DNA from: Comamonadaceae bacterium | GTDB taxonomy: Bacteria; Pseudomonadota; Gammaproteobacteria; Burkholderiales; Burkholderiaceae_C | Direction: 5' to 3' | DNA length: 64,000 nucleotides | Assembly (NCBI GenBank): GCA_027484575.1 | Contig: JAIXSQ010000004.1 | Coordinates: 309,491 to 373,490, forward strand | Shown here: piece after piece, positions 15,157 to 26,070 of the stretch | Numbering within the stretch: the first letter of the stretch is position 1 | How the letters are laid out: each line of letters starts with the position of its first letter | The notes under the pieces: model-generated | The model's database searches: none | Told to the model about the DNA's origin: nothing | The model's input: only the letters and a program-made list of their open reading frames with translations | Program-made: the position numbers and the translations under genes

Positions 15157-15896
15157 GCGTCGTCTCCTTCGGCCAGCAGGGCCGGCAACAGGTGGGCCGC
15201 CGTGCCGCGCAGCACCGCCTGGGCGACCGCGTCGAGCTCGGTGGGTTCGGGATTGAGCACCACCACCCGCCCGCGTGCGGCGGCGGCATGCGCCAGGCCG
15301 GCCGCCGGCCAGACGACGCCACTGGTGCCGGCCACCAGCATCAGGTCGCACCGCCGCGCGGCCTCGTCGGCGGCCGCCAGCACGCCCGGGGGCAGCGCCT
15401 CGCCGAACCACACGACCGCGGGCCGGCGCAGGTTGCCGCAGGTCGCGCAGCGCGGCGGGCGCCCGGCCTGCGGCGGTTGCGCGTGGCAGCAGGCACGCGG
15501 CGGCTCGAGCCACCGGTCCTGGTCCAGGGTGCCGTGCAGGGCCAGCACGCCCGGGCTGCCGGCGCGCTGGTGCAGGCCGTCGACGTTCTGCGTCACCAGC
15601 GTCAGGCGGCCGGGATGCCGCTGCGCCCACGCCGCCAGCGCCTGGTGGCCCGCGTTGGGCTGCACCTGCGCGACCATGGCGCGCCGCATCGCGTACCAGT
15701 CCCAGACCATCGGCGGATCGGCCCGGAACGCCTCCTCGGTCGCGAGTTCCTCGGGCCGTAACCTGGCCCACAGGCCGGTCTGCGCATCGCGGAAGGTGGG
15801 CACGCCCGACTCGGCGCTGACACCGGCGCCGGTCAGCACCACGAGGCGGTCCGCCGCCCGGATCCAGCCACGCACCCGGGCCAGGGCCTGGTCCAC
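15153..15896 (-). CDS. Sir2-family NAD-dependent protein deacylase
   Basis: A 247-residue sirtuin that removes acyl groups from lysine using NAD. Visible motifs are GAGVSAESGVPTFRD (NAD loop, 23-37), TQNVDGLHQRAG (102-113) and the catalytic His121 in LHGT. Tyr68-xx-Arg71 is the signature of class III enzymes that also take succinyl and malonyl groups, as in CobB and SIRT5. Cys residues around CCHAQP and CATCG could hold the structural zinc. The start is GTG 15896, five bases after the rlmB stop, so it probably shares the rlmB transcript. It likely adjusts acylation of metabolic enzymes. Confidence 0.92.
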   Translation of the reverse strand: MDQALARVRGWIRAADRLVVLTGAGVSAESGVPTFRDAQTGLWARLRPEELATEEAFRADPPMVWDWYAMRRAMVAQVQPNAGHQALAAWAQRHPGRLTLVTQNVDGLHQRAGSPGVLALHGTLDQDRWLEPPRACCHAQPPQAGRPPRCATCGNLRRPAVVWFGEALPPGVLAAADEAARRCDLMLVAGTSGVVWPAAGLAHAAAARGRVVVLNPEPTELDAVAQAVLRGTAAHLLPALLAEGDDA

Positions 15897-15901
15897 GGGC
15901 C

Positions 15902-16639
15902 TCAGCCCCCGCGCTGGCGCAGCGCCTCGTACAGGCAGACGCCGCTGGCCACCGAGACGTTCAGGCTCTCGACCGCGCCGCGCATGGGGATGGACACCAG
16001 CACGTCGCAGGTCTTGCGCGTGAGCTGCCGCATGCCGGGGCCTTCGGCGCCCAGCACCAGCGCCACCGGGCCCGTGAAATCCGCCTGGTACAGCGTCTGC
16101 GGCGCATCGTCGCTGGTGCCGATGATCCAGATGTTGCGCTCCTTGAGCTCGCCCAGGGTGCGCGCCAGGTTGGTCACCATGAAGTACGGCACCGTCTCGG
16201 CGGCGCCGCTGGCGACCTTGGACACGGTGGCGTTCAGGCCCACCGCATGGTCCTTGGGCGCGATCACCGCATGCGCGCCGGCCCCGTCGGCCACGCGCAG
16301 GCAGGCGCCCAGGTTGTGCGGGTCGGTCACGCCGTCGAGCACCAGCAGCAGCGGCGGCCCCTGCACGGTGTCCAGCAGGTCGTCGAGCGAATGGTTCTGC
16401 GGCAGCGGATCGACCAGCGCGGCCACGCCCTGGTGCCCGTGGCTGCCGGCCAGCTTGGCCAGCCGCAGCGCGTCCGACTCGATCAGCCGCACGCCGCTGT
16501 CGCGGGCGCGCTCGAGGAACTGCCGCATGCGGGCGTCCTTGCGGGCGGCCTCGACGTAGACCTCGCGCACGGTCTGGGGATGGGTCTTCAGGCGGACCCC
16601 GACGGCGTGGAACCCGAACAGCACTTTGGACGACGACAT
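15902..16639 (-). CDS. rlmB: 23S rRNA (guanosine-2'-O-)-methyltransferase RlmB
   Basis: A 245-residue SPOUT-class methyltransferase that methylates the ribose of G2251 in the 23S rRNA peptidyl-transferase loop, using SAM. The N-terminal substrate-binding domain ([11 protein letters not shown]) is followed by [34 protein letters not shown] and [16 protein letters not shown], the three knot motifs of the family. Length is standard. The gene has no ribosome binding site; instead GATAAT sits six bases before ATG 16639. The sirtuin and lipoprotein genes follow on the same strand. Confidence 0.96.
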   Translation of the reverse strand: MSSSKVLFGFHAVGVRLKTHPQTVREVYVEAARKDARMRQFLERARDSGVRLIESDALRLAKLAGSHGHQGVAALVDPLPQNHSLDDLLDTVQGPPLLLVLDGVTDPHNLGACLRVADGAGAHAVIAPKDHAVGLNATVSKVASGAAETVPYFMVTNLARTLGELKERNIWIIGTSDDAPQTLYQADFTGPVALVLGAEGPGMRQLTRKTCDVLVSIPMRGAVESLNVSVASGVCLYEALRQRGG

Positions 16640-16651
16640 GGGCCGATTATC
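16640..16651 (-). promoter_or_regulatory. Putative -10 element of rlmB (leaderless type)
   Basis: On the minus strand GATAAT (16651-16646) is followed by CGGCCC and directly by ATG 16639. A start of transcription at the usual distance would coincide with the initiation codon. No strong -35 was seen. Confidence 0.45.
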
Positions 16652-16682
16652 CGGTGCGCCCCACCCCGCCCCGCCGCCGCCG

Positions 16683-17354
16683 TCAGTCGGCGATGCGGCC
16701 GGCCTCGATGGTGATGCGGCGCTCGCACCGCGCGGCGATGGCGCGGTCGTGCGTGACCAGCACCAGCGTGGTCCCGCGCTCGCGGTTGAGGCTGAACATC
16801 AGGTCCATCACCGTCTCGCCGGTGGCGAAGTCCAGGCTGCCTGTGGGCTCGTCGGCCAGCAGCACCGCGGGCTCGACCACGAAGGCGCGCGCCAGCGCCA
16901 CGCGCTGCTGCTCGCCGCCCGAGAGCACCCGCGGGTAGTGGCCCAGCCGCTGCGACAGGCCGACGCGCTCGAGCATCGCGGCGGCCGCGCTGCGGGCATC
17001 GCGCCGGCCGGCCAGCTCCAGCGGCAGCATCACGTTCTCCAGGGCGGTGAGGTTGGCCATCAGCTGGAAGCTCTGGAACACGAAGCCGACCTTGCGCGCG
17101 CGCAGCGCGGCGCGCTGGTCCTCGTCGAGCGCGAACAGGTCCTCGCCGTCCAGCCGCACGGTGCCCGACGTGGGCACGTCGAGCCCGGCGACGATGGACA
17201 GCAGGGTGCTCTTGCCCGAGCCGGACGCGCCGACGATCGCGCAGGTCTGGCGCGGCGCCAGGGAGAAATCGATATCGCGGAGAATCTCGAGGGTGCCGGT
17301 CGAGTCGGACACGCTCTTGTGCACGTGCTCGACGGCGATGATGGATGGAGTCAT
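16683..17354 (-). CDS. ybbA: ABC transporter ATP-binding protein, YbbA type
   Basis: A 223-residue ATPase of the LolD/MacB class. It has Walker [11 protein letters not shown]-loop FVFQSF, signature LSGGEQQR, Walker [13 protein letters not shown] and a switch His in LVTHD. In E. coli ybbA is divergent from tesA and paired with the permease ybbP; here tesA is also divergent but no permease gene follows within the window, since rlmB lies downstream. The start codons of the two divergent genes overlap within CATG 17352-17355. The partner permease and substrate are unknown. Confidence 0.88.
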   Translation of the reverse strand: MTPSIIAVEHVHKSVSDSTGTLEILRDIDFSLAPRQTCAIVGASGSGKSTLLSIVAGLDVPTSGTVRLDGEDLFALDEDQRAALRARKVGFVFQSFQLMANLTALENVMLPLELAGRRDARSAAAAMLERVGLSQRLGHYPRVLSGGEQQRVALARAFVVEPAVLLADEPTGSLDFATGETVMDLMFSLNRERGTTLVLVTHDRAIAARCERRITIEAGRIAD

Positions 17355-17988
17355 GGACGGCAGGGGTTGCAGGCGCAGGCACTTTATCGCGGCAGGGCTG
17401 GCCACCGCCGCCGGCGGGGCATGGGCGGCCGGGCGCACCGTGCTGGTGGTGGGCGATTCGCTCAGCGCCGAGTACGGGCTGCGCCGCGGCAGCGGCTGGG
17501 TGGCCCTGCTCGAGCAGCGGCTGGCGCGCGAGCGCGTGGACGCCCGCGTGGTCAACGCCAGCATCAGCGGCGACACCACCTCGGGCGGCCGCTCGCGGCT
17601 GCCGGCGCTGCTGGCCCAGCACCAGCCCACGCACGTGGTGATCGAGCTGGGCGGCAACGACGCGCTGCGCGGGCTGCCCCTGGGCATGACCGAGGCCAAC
17701 CTGGCCGCGATGGCGCAGGCCGCCAGGGCCGCGGGCGCGCAGGTGCTGCTGCTGGGCATGCAGCTGCCGCCCAACTACGGCGCCGACTACGGCGCGAAGT
17801 TCGCGGCGCTGTACGACAAGGTGGCGCGCGCGCACCAGGCGGCGCTGGTGCCCTTCTTCCTGGCCGGCGTGGCCGACATCCCCGAGGCGGCCAGCCTGTT
17901 CCAGGCCGACCGCATCCACCCGAACGAACAGGCCCAGGCCCGCATGCTCGAGAACGTCTGGCCGGCCCTGCGAAAGCTGCTGAAGTGA
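17353..17988 (+). CDS. tesA: Acyl-CoA thioesterase I / lysophospholipase, SGNH family
   Basis: A 211-residue exported SGNH hydrolase. Blocks are GDSLS with nucleophile Ser36, GG-ND (oxyanion Asn), and DRIHPNEQ giving the catalytic Asp and His. The N-terminus [20 protein letters not shown] has a twin-arginine-like RRHFI followed by a hydrophobic stretch and AWAAG, so it is a signal peptide, perhaps for the Tat route, and the enzyme is periplasmic. ATG 17353 is preceded by a too-close GGAG; in-frame ATGs at 17341 and 17338 are alternatives. It hydrolyses acyl-CoA, lysolipids or esters by family. The next gene overlaps its stop codon. Confidence 0.92.
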   Translation: MDGRGCRRRHFIAAGLATAAGGAWAAGRTVLVVGDSLSAEYGLRRGSGWVALLEQRLARERVDARVVNASISGDTTSGGRSRLPALLAQHQPTHVVIELGGNDALRGLPLGMTEANLAAMAQAARAAGAQVLLLGMQLPPNYGADYGAKFAALYDKVARAHQAALVPFFLAGVADIPEAASLFQADRIHPNEQAQARMLENVWPALRKLLK

Positions 17989-19061
17989 GCGTCACGTCCC
18001 TGCCCGCCGCCGAGGCCATCGCCCGGCTGGCTTCCTTCGACGCGGTCATCGATGCCCGCAGCCCGTCCGAGCATGCCGAGGACCGGCTGCCCGGCGCCGC
18101 CAACTGGCCGTCGCTCGACGATGCCGAGCGCGCGCTGGTCGGCACCCTGTACAAGCAGGCCAGCCCCTTCGAGGCGCGCAAGCGCGGCGCGGCGCTGGTG
18201 GCGGCCAACATCGCGCGGCACATCGAGCGCGAGGTGCTCGACAAGCCCAAGGACTGGAAGCCGCTGGTGTACTGCTGGCGCGGCGGCAAGCGCAGCGGCT
18301 CGCTGTCGCTGGTGCTCGACCAGATCGGCTTCCGCGTCACGCTGCTCGAAGGCGGCTACAAGGCCTTCCGCAGCGAGCTGCTGGCGCAGCTGCCGGCGCT
18401 GGCGCAGCGGCTGTCGTACCGGGTGGTCTGCGGCCCCACGGGCGCCGGCAAGACACGGCTGCTGCACGCGCTGGCGGCCCAGGGCGCGCAGGTGCTGGAC
18501 CTGGAGGGCCTGGCCCACCACCGCAGCTCGGTGCTGGGCCTGATCCCCGGGCAGCCCCAGCCCAGCCAGAAGCAGTTCGACACCCGGGTGTGGCAGGCGC
18601 TGCGCGCCTTCGATGCGGCGCGGCCGGTGTACGTGGAAAGCGAGAGCCGCAAGGTGGGCAACGTGGCGGTGCCCGAATCGCTGATCACCGCGATGCGCGC
18701 CAGCGAGTGCCTGCGGCTGGAGCCCGGCGAGGACGCCCGGGTGCAGCTGCTGCTGGAGGACTACGACTTCTTCGTGCGCGACCCGCAGCTGTTCTGCGAG
18801 CGGCTGGATGCGCTGGTGCAGCTGCGCGGCCGCGCCGTGGTCGAGCGCTGGCAGGCGCAGGCCCGCGAGGGACGGATGGAGGACGTGGTGCGCGAGCTGC
18901 TGGTGGAGCACTACGACCCGGGCTATGCCGCGTCGATCCAGCGCAACTTCGCCCGCTACGGGCAGGCGCGCACCTGGGTGCCCGCGGACGGCAGTCCGCA
19001 GGCCCTGCAGGCGGTGGCGCGGGGGATCCTGGAAGCCGAGGGCGCTGCGCTGGCGGCCTGA
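17985..19061 (+). CDS. selU: tRNA 2-selenouridine synthase
   Basis: A 358-residue enzyme (also called MnmH/YbbB) that replaces sulfur by selenium, through a geranylated intermediate, at the wobble 2-thiouridine of tRNAs, using selenophosphate. The N-terminal rhodanese domain carries Cys97 in YCWRGGKRSGS, the catalytic position in the E. coli enzyme. A P-loop follows at GPTGAGKT (150-157). The start is GTG 17985, overlapping the tesA stop (GTGA), which implies translational coupling. No selD is seen in the window. The gene converges immediately on the small basic protein at 19062. Confidence 0.93.
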   Translation: MSVTSLPAAEAIARLASFDAVIDARSPSEHAEDRLPGAANWPSLDDAERALVGTLYKQASPFEARKRGAALVAANIARHIEREVLDKPKDWKPLVYCWRGGKRSGSLSLVLDQIGFRVTLLEGGYKAFRSELLAQLPALAQRLSYRVVCGPTGAGKTRLLHALAAQGAQVLDLEGLAHHRSSVLGLIPGQPQPSQKQFDTRVWQALRAFDAARPVYVESESRKVGNVAVPESLITAMRASECLRLEPGEDARVQLLLEDYDFFVRDPQLFCERLDALVQLRGRAVVERWQAQAREGRMEDVVRELLVEHYDPGYAASIQRNFARYGQARTWVPADGSPQALQAVARGILEAEGAALAA

Positions 19062-19268
19062 TCAGGCGGCAGGCGGCGGTGTGGCCGGCGCGCCGTCGTT
19101 GGCAGCCTCGCCACCGGGCAGGCCCGGCTCGTCGGAGGCGCCCTCGGACCCGTCCTCAGGCGGCACGCCCGCCTTGCGGTCGGCCTTGGCCTTGAGCTTG
19201 TCTTCCTTCTTCCTCTTCTTGGCCAGCTCGCGCTGGCGCTTCTCGAAACCGTAATTGGGACTGGGCAC
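19062..19268 (-). CDS. Small Lys/Glu-rich hypothetical protein, 68 aa
   Basis: A highly charged small protein with the segment YGFEKRQRELAKKRKKEDK that would form a basic helix, then an acidic, Pro/Ala-rich tail. Proteins of this kind are widespread in Burkholderiales, but the function is unknown. I propose the GTG at 19268, with GGAG about eight bases upstream, rather than the upstream in-frame start at 19331, because the family I recall begins with PSPNY. Its stop touches the end of selU with no gap. Confidence 0.7.
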   Translation of the reverse strand: MPSPNYGFEKRQRELAKKRKKEDKLKAKADRKAGVPPEDGSEGASDEPGLPGGEAANDGAPATPPPAA

Positions 19269-19337
19269 AGCGCGCTCTCCGTGGGAATGGGACAGGCCCC
19301 ACTGTAGCCGCAGCGCGCACGCGCGCCGCAACGGGTT

Positions 19338-20516
19338 TCAGCCGATGGCTGCCAGCGCCTGCGCCAGGTCATCCTGCAGCGCCTGCGGCTCTTCCAGGCC
19401 GATCGACAAACGCACCAGCGTGCCGCCGTGCGGCCAGCGGCCCGGGGCGCGCATCGCGGCCACGTCGTAGGGCACCACCAGGCTGACCGGCCCGCCCCAG
19501 GAGTAGCCGATGCGGAAGAGGCGCAGCGCGTCGCAGAAGGCATCGACCCGGGCCGGGGCGATGCCCGCATCGAACACCACGGAGAACAGGCCGGCGGCCT
19601 GGCCGTCGTCGCCGCACAGCGCGCGCCAGTGGTCGTGGCCGGGCGCGCCCGCGAGGGCCGGGTGCAGCACCGCGGCGATCCCGGGCCGGCCCTGCAGCCA
19701 GCGGGCCAGCTGGCGCGCCGCGAGGTCGTGCGCACGGTAGCGCAGCGGCATGCTGGCCAGCGAGCGCAGCACCAGCTCGGCATCGTTGGCCCCCACGCCC
19801 CAGCCCAGCCGCATGTGCGTGAGCTTGAGCCGGTGCGCCAGCGCGTCCTCGCGCGTGACCACGCTGCCCATGAGCACGTCGCCCCCGCCGCTGGGGTACT
19901 TGGTCAGCGCCTGCACCACCACGTCGCAGCCGGCATCGAAGCCGTTGAACGCCAGCCCGGCGCCCCAGGTGTTGTCCAGCGCGGTGGTGACGCCGCGCGC
20001 GCGGCACAGCGCGGCCAGCTGCGGCAGCGGCGGGAACTCCATGGTCACCGAGCCCGGCGCCTCGAGCCACACCAGCTTCGTGCGCGGGCCCAGGCGGCGC
20101 GCCAGGTCCGCGGGGTCCATCGGGTCGTAGCGCTGGTGCGTGATGCCCCACTGGGCCAGCTCGCCCTCGGCCATCGCGCGCGACGGGCCGTACACGTTGT
20201 CGGGCAGCAGCACCTCGTCGCCGCTGGCCAGCAGCGCCAGGTTGACGTTGGCGATCGCCGCCAGCCCGCTGGGCACCAGCAGGCAGTGCCGCCCACCCTC
20301 GAGCGTGGCCAGGCGCTCCTCGAGCAGGAAGGTGGTGGGCGTGCCGTGCAGGCCGTAGGTGTAGCCGTCCTTGCGCTTCCAGTCGCGCGCGCGCAGCGCG
20401 GCGACATCGGGAAAGATGACGGTCGAGGCCTTGTGCACCGCCGGCTGCGGCGCCTCGAAGCCGGCGGGCGGCTGGTAGGGGTGGTGGATGAGGTCGGCGG
20501 CCGGCGTGGAGGACAT
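19338..20516 (-). CDS. metC: Cystathionine beta-lyase, PLP-dependent
   Basis: A 392-residue trans-sulfuration enzyme that cleaves cystathionine to homocysteine, ammonia and pyruvate in methionine synthesis. The PLP lysine is Lys206 in LTKYPSGGG; Asp181 in TALDNTW pairs with the PLP ring nitrogen and YGLHGTPT (54-61) gives phosphate and substrate contacts. Length and the closing SIGLEE...DLAQAL are typical of MetC rather than MetB. It has no ribosome binding site; TACCAT lies six bases before ATG 20516. The divergent protease gene begins 100 bp away. Cysteine desulfhydrase activity is also possible for this family. Confidence 0.9.
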   Translation of the reverse strand: MSSTPAADLIHHPYQPPAGFEAPQPAVHKASTVIFPDVAALRARDWKRKDGYTYGLHGTPTTFLLEERLATLEGGRHCLLVPSGLAAIANVNLALLASGDEVLLPDNVYGPSRAMAEGELAQWGITHQRYDPMDPADLARRLGPRTKLVWLEAPGSVTMEFPPLPQLAALCRARGVTTALDNTWGAGLAFNGFDAGCDVVVQALTKYPSGGGDVLMGSVVTREDALAHRLKLTHMRLGWGVGANDAELVLRSLASMPLRYRAHDLAARQLARWLQGRPGIAAVLHPALAGAPGHDHWRALCGDDGQAAGLFSVVFDAGIAPARVDAFCDALRLFRIGYSWGGPVSLVVPYDVAAMRAPGRWPHGGTLVRLSIGLEEPQALQDDLAQALAAIG

Positions 20517-20528
20517 GGGCCGATGGTA
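20517..20528 (-). promoter_or_regulatory. Putative -10 element of metC (leaderless type)
   Basis: Minus-strand TACCAT (20528-20523) then CGGCCC and ATG 20516. The 12 bases differ from the rlmB element only in the hexamer. There is no ribosome binding site. Confidence 0.4.
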
Positions 20529-20615
20529 GCGGCCGCCACGGGAGGGCCCGAACTGGCTGCCGGCGTAAGCAAACGGCTGATGGCCTGCGCGCGCCGTCTG
20601 CCGAAAGCTCTGGGC

Positions 20616-21725
20616 ATGACCCTGCCCCTGCCGTTCCGCCTGCGCGCGCTGGCCGCCGCCCTGGCCGGCCTGGCCCTGGCCGCAGGCGCCGGCGAGGCCT
20701 GGGTGCCGGTGGGTGGGGCGATCGGGCAGCCGATGGAGTTCTTCATCGAGGCCGCGACGGTGCGCCGCCAGGGCGAGATGACGCACTACCGGCTGGTCGG
20801 CCGGGAGACCCGCAACCCCGAGCGCGCGACGCTGATCGAGTCCGAGGTCGGCGTGGACTGCGCGCGCCAGCGCCGGGTCGAGTACGTGACCACCACCCGC
20901 TGGCGCGGCGGCGTGCTGACCGAGACGGCCGCCGAGCTGCGGCCGGTGGCACCCGGCGGCCGCACCGCGCGCGAACTGGACCTGGCCTGCCGGCTGGCCG
21001 AGCAGCCCCCGCCGGCGCCCGCCGCCGTGGTGGTCGCGGCCCCGCCGTCTGACGGGCCGGGCGCCGCCACCGTACCCGCCGTGGCCGCGCCGCTGCCTGC
21101 CCGCCCTGCCCTGCCCGCCGCCGTGCGCTGGAGCGGCACGGGCTTCGCGGTGGACCGCAGCACGCTGGTGACCAACCACCATGTCGTGCGCGGCTGCGAG
21201 CGGCTGGTCGCCCTGCGCGGCGAGGAGCGCTATGCGGCGCGCGTGGTGGCCACCGACGCCGCCAACGACCTCGCGGCCGTCGTGCTGCAGGGCGTGGAGC
21301 TGCAGCCGCTGGCGCTGGCGGCCGGGCCGCAGGAACTGGGCGAGGCCGTGACCGTGCTGGGCTACCCGCTGCCCGGCGTGCTGGGGCCGCAGCTGCGCGT
21401 GACGACCGGGGTGGTCAGTTCGCTGCAGGGGCTCGCCGGCGAGGACCGCGCGATGCAGATCTCGGCCGCCGTGCAGTCGGGCAACAGCGGCGGGCCGGTG
21501 CTCGACCCCTGGGGCCGCGTGGCCGGCGTGGTGGCGCGCAAGCTGGACGCCCGGCTCGGTGCCGAGAACGTGGGCTTCGCGGTGCGCCTGCAGCCGCTGC
21601 GCACCTTCCTGCAGGACCATGCCCTGCCGGCCTCCCAGGCCCCGGCGGCCGCCGGGGCGCCGCCCAGCGTGGCCGACGTCGTGCGGCGCAGCGCGCCCTC
21701 GGTCCTGCTGGTCACCTGCAGCTGA
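20616..21725 (+). CDS. Trypsin-like serine protease, exported
   Basis: A 369-residue protein with a signal peptide (about 1-25, LAAALAGLALAAGAGEA), an N-terminal domain of about 100 residues with two cysteines (82 and 125), an Ala/Pro-rich linker (131-170) and a DegP/HtrA-like trypsin domain. The catalytic triad is His189 (TNHHVV), Asp218 (ANDLAAV) and Ser291 (GNSGGP). I see no PDZ domain after it. It probably acts in the periplasm or at the envelope in protein quality control; the substrate is unknown. ATG 20616 puts the signal peptide at the N-terminus; an earlier in-frame ATG at 20580 would add 12 residues. Confidence 0.85.
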   Translation: MTLPLPFRLRALAAALAGLALAAGAGEAWVPVGGAIGQPMEFFIEAATVRRQGEMTHYRLVGRETRNPERATLIESEVGVDCARQRRVEYVTTTRWRGGVLTETAAELRPVAPGGRTARELDLACRLAEQPPPAPAAVVVAAPPSDGPGAATVPAVAAPLPARPALPAAVRWSGTGFAVDRSTLVTNHHVVRGCERLVALRGEERYAARVVATDAANDLAAVVLQGVELQPLALAAGPQELGEAVTVLGYPLPGVLGPQLRVTTGVVSSLQGLAGEDRAMQISAAVQSGNSGGPVLDPWGRVAGVVARKLDARLGAENVGFAVRLQPLRTFLQDHALPASQAPAAAGAPPSVADVVRRSAPSVLLVTCS

Positions 21726-21752
21726 GGCGGGCGGCGCGCCCGTCGCACACGG

Positions 21753-21776
21753 CGACGGCGCCCGCAGGCGCCGTCG
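21753..21776. terminator. Bidirectional hairpin between convergent genes
   Basis: Arms 21753-21762 and 21767-21776 pair perfectly (10 bp) around CGCA. It sits between the convergent protease and phosphoribosyltransferase stops. No T-tract follows on either side, so termination may depend on other factors. The core GCCCGCAGGC is identical to that of the hairpin at 10073. Confidence 0.55.
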
Positions 21777-21800
21777 GCAGGAGGCGGTGGCCGCGTGGCC

Positions 21801-22325
21801 TCAGACCCGCCACTTCTCCAGCAGCTTCTCCGGGCCCATGCTGTCGTAGCTCTCGAACGGCTGGTGGATCCAGGGATTGGTGGGCAGGAACTCCACCGAG
21901 TAGTCGGCCGTGAAGGTGGACAGGCCCTTGGTCCAGATCACCGCGGTGCGCAGCTCGGTGATCGGCGGGTAGTTGTTGCGCAGCATGTCCACCACCTTGT
22001 GGAGGGTGTGGCCCGAGTCGGCCAGGTCGTCGACCAGCAGCACCTTGCCCGCGATCTCGCCCTTGGGCGTGGTGATGTAGCGGGCGATGTCCAGGTGGCC
22101 CTGCACCGTCCCGGCCGCGGCGCGGTACGAGCTGGTGGACATGATGGCCAGCGGCTTGTCGAAGATGCGCGAGAGGATGTCCCCGGGGCGCATGCCGCCG
22201 CGGGCCAGGCACAGGATGGTGTCGAACTGCCAGCCCGACTGGTGCACCTTGATCGCCAGCTTCTCGATCAGGTTGTGGTACTCGTCGTAGCTGACGTACA
22301 GGTGCTTGCCGTCTTCGGTCAACAT
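21801..22325 (-). CDS. Phosphoribosyltransferase (purine-type)
   Basis: A 174-residue cytoplasmic enzyme of the type I phosphoribosyltransferase fold, which transfers ribose phosphate from PRPP to a base. The PRPP-binding loop is VLLVDDLADSGHTL and the pyrophosphate loop lies at CLARGGMRPG. It follows purA by 23 bp and closes the 17-gene minus-strand run, which fits purine salvage (xanthine, guanine or hypoxanthine), though the base preference is not readable from the sequence. A hairpin beyond its stop probably ends the operon. Confidence 0.88.
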   Translation of the reverse strand: MLTEDGKHLYVSYDEYHNLIEKLAIKVHQSGWQFDTILCLARGGMRPGDILSRIFDKPLAIMSTSSYRAAAGTVQGHLDIARYITTPKGEIAGKVLLVDDLADSGHTLHKVVDMLRNNYPPITELRTAVIWTKGLSTFTADYSVEFLPTNPWIHQPFESYDSMGPEKLLEKWRV

Positions 22326-22348
22326 GGGTCGTGGGTCCTCGGGTGTCC

Positions 22349-24869
<2,521 letters not shown>

Positions 24870-24942
24870 GGAGGGGGGACGCTGTGAAAAGCGGGATTTT
24901 ACCGGCTGGAACCCAGCGGTCCCGCGGTGGAGGGACCGGGCG

Positions 24943-25128
24943 TCAGCCCAGCAGCAGCAACAGCACCAGCCCGAGGCCGACGCTGCACAGGCCGAAGAAG
25001 CGCAGCTGGCCGTCGCGCAGCTGCAGCAGGCTCTGGAAGGTCTGGCGCCAGCCGCGCGGCCACAGCAGCGGCAGCAGGCCCTCGAGCACGAGCACGAGGG
25101 CCAGCGCGGCCCAGAGGCTGTCGCCCAA
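24943..25128 (-). CDS. DUF2065 family small membrane protein, 61 aa
   Basis: A 61-residue protein with two membrane helices (about 6-23 and 44-60) separated by a short basic loop, [19 protein letters not shown]. It corresponds to E. coli YjeT, encoded in the same place between hflC and purA. The start is TTG 25128, five bases after the hflC stop, so translation is likely coupled. Function is unknown; the steady association with hflKC suggests a role near the HflKC-FtsH membrane complex, which is inference from gene order only. Confidence 0.9.
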   Translation of the reverse strand: MGDSLWAALALVLVLEGLLPLLWPRGWRQTFQSLLQLRDGQLRFFGLCSVGLGLVLLLLLG

Positions 25129-25133
25129 GGCGC

Positions 25134-26051
25134 TTACTTCTTGGGGGCCGCGGGGGCGGCGGCGTTGCCGCCCGCACCGCCGCCGCGGAACGCGCGGAAG
25201 AACTCCGAGCCCTGCGGGTCGACCACCATCACGTCGCCCTTCTTGTTGAAGGTCGCGCGGTAGGCCTCGAGGCTGCGGTAGAACTGCGCGAACTGCGGGT
25301 CGCGGCCGAAGGCCTCGCCGTAGATGGCGGCCGCCTGCGCGTCGCCCTCGCCCTTGACCTTCTGGGCGTCACGGTAGGCATTGGCGATCGCGATCTCGCG
25401 CTGGCGGTCGGCGTCGGCGCGGATCTTCTCGCCCTCGGCGGCGCCGGTCGAGCGCAGTTCGTTGGCCACGCGCTTGCGCTCGGCCTCCATGCGGCGGTAG
25501 ACCGACTCGGTGATCGCCTCGACGTAGTCGGCGCGGGTGATGCGCACGTCGACGATCTCGATGCCCCAGGGCTTGCTGCCCTTGACGACCTCGGTGACCT
25601 CGCGCTGCACGTCGCTCATGAGCTGCTGGCGCCGGGTGGACAGCAGCTCGCGCACGGTGCGGCGGTTGATCTCCTCCTGGAAGGCGTTGCGCACCACGCG
25701 GTTGAGCTGGTTGGCGCCGGCCGCCTCGTCCAGGCCCACGTTGCGGATGTACTGCGAGGGGTCGCTGATGCGCCAGCGCACGTACCAGTCGATCACCACG
25801 CGCTGCTTCTCGGCGGTCAGCATGGGCTCGGTGTCGGTGGAGTCGAGCGTGAGCAGGCGCTTGTCGATGTAGCTGACGTTCTGGAACGGCGGCGGCAGCT
25901 TGAAGTGCAGGCCGGGTTCGGTGACCACGTCCTTGATCTGCCCCAGCGCATAGACCACGCCGAACTGGCGCTGGTCGACGACGAAGAGCATGGAGCTGAG
26001 CACGGCCAGCGCGACGAGGCCGGCGGCGGCGAGGAATCCGAGTCGGTTCAT
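25134..26051 (-). CDS. hflC: Protease modulator HflC (SPFH/prohibitin family)
   Basis: A 305-residue inner-membrane protein with an N-terminal helix (about 5-25) and a periplasmic SPFH domain. With HflK it forms a large cage around FtsH and restrains its action on membrane proteins. Hallmarks are VVDQRQFGVVYALGQI, EPGLHFKLPPPFQNV and a long charged coiled coil (RMEAERKRVANELRS and onward). It lies 19 bp downstream of hflK. A short Gly/Ala/Lys tail follows the SPFH region. Standard length. Confidence 0.96.
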   Translation of the reverse strand: MNRLGFLAAAGLVALAVLSSMLFVVDQRQFGVVYALGQIKDVVTEPGLHFKLPPPFQNVSYIDKRLLTLDSTDTEPMLTAEKQRVVIDWYVRWRISDPSQYIRNVGLDEAAGANQLNRVVRNAFQEEINRRTVRELLSTRRQQLMSDVQREVTEVVKGSKPWGIEIVDVRITRADYVEAITESVYRRMEAERKRVANELRSTGAAEGEKIRADADRQREIAIANAYRDAQKVKGEGDAQAAAIYGEAFGRDPQFAQFYRSLEAYRATFNKKGDVMVVDPQGSEFFRAFRGGGAGGNAAAPAAPKK

Positions 26052-26070
26052 GGTGTCGTCGTGCCCTGGC

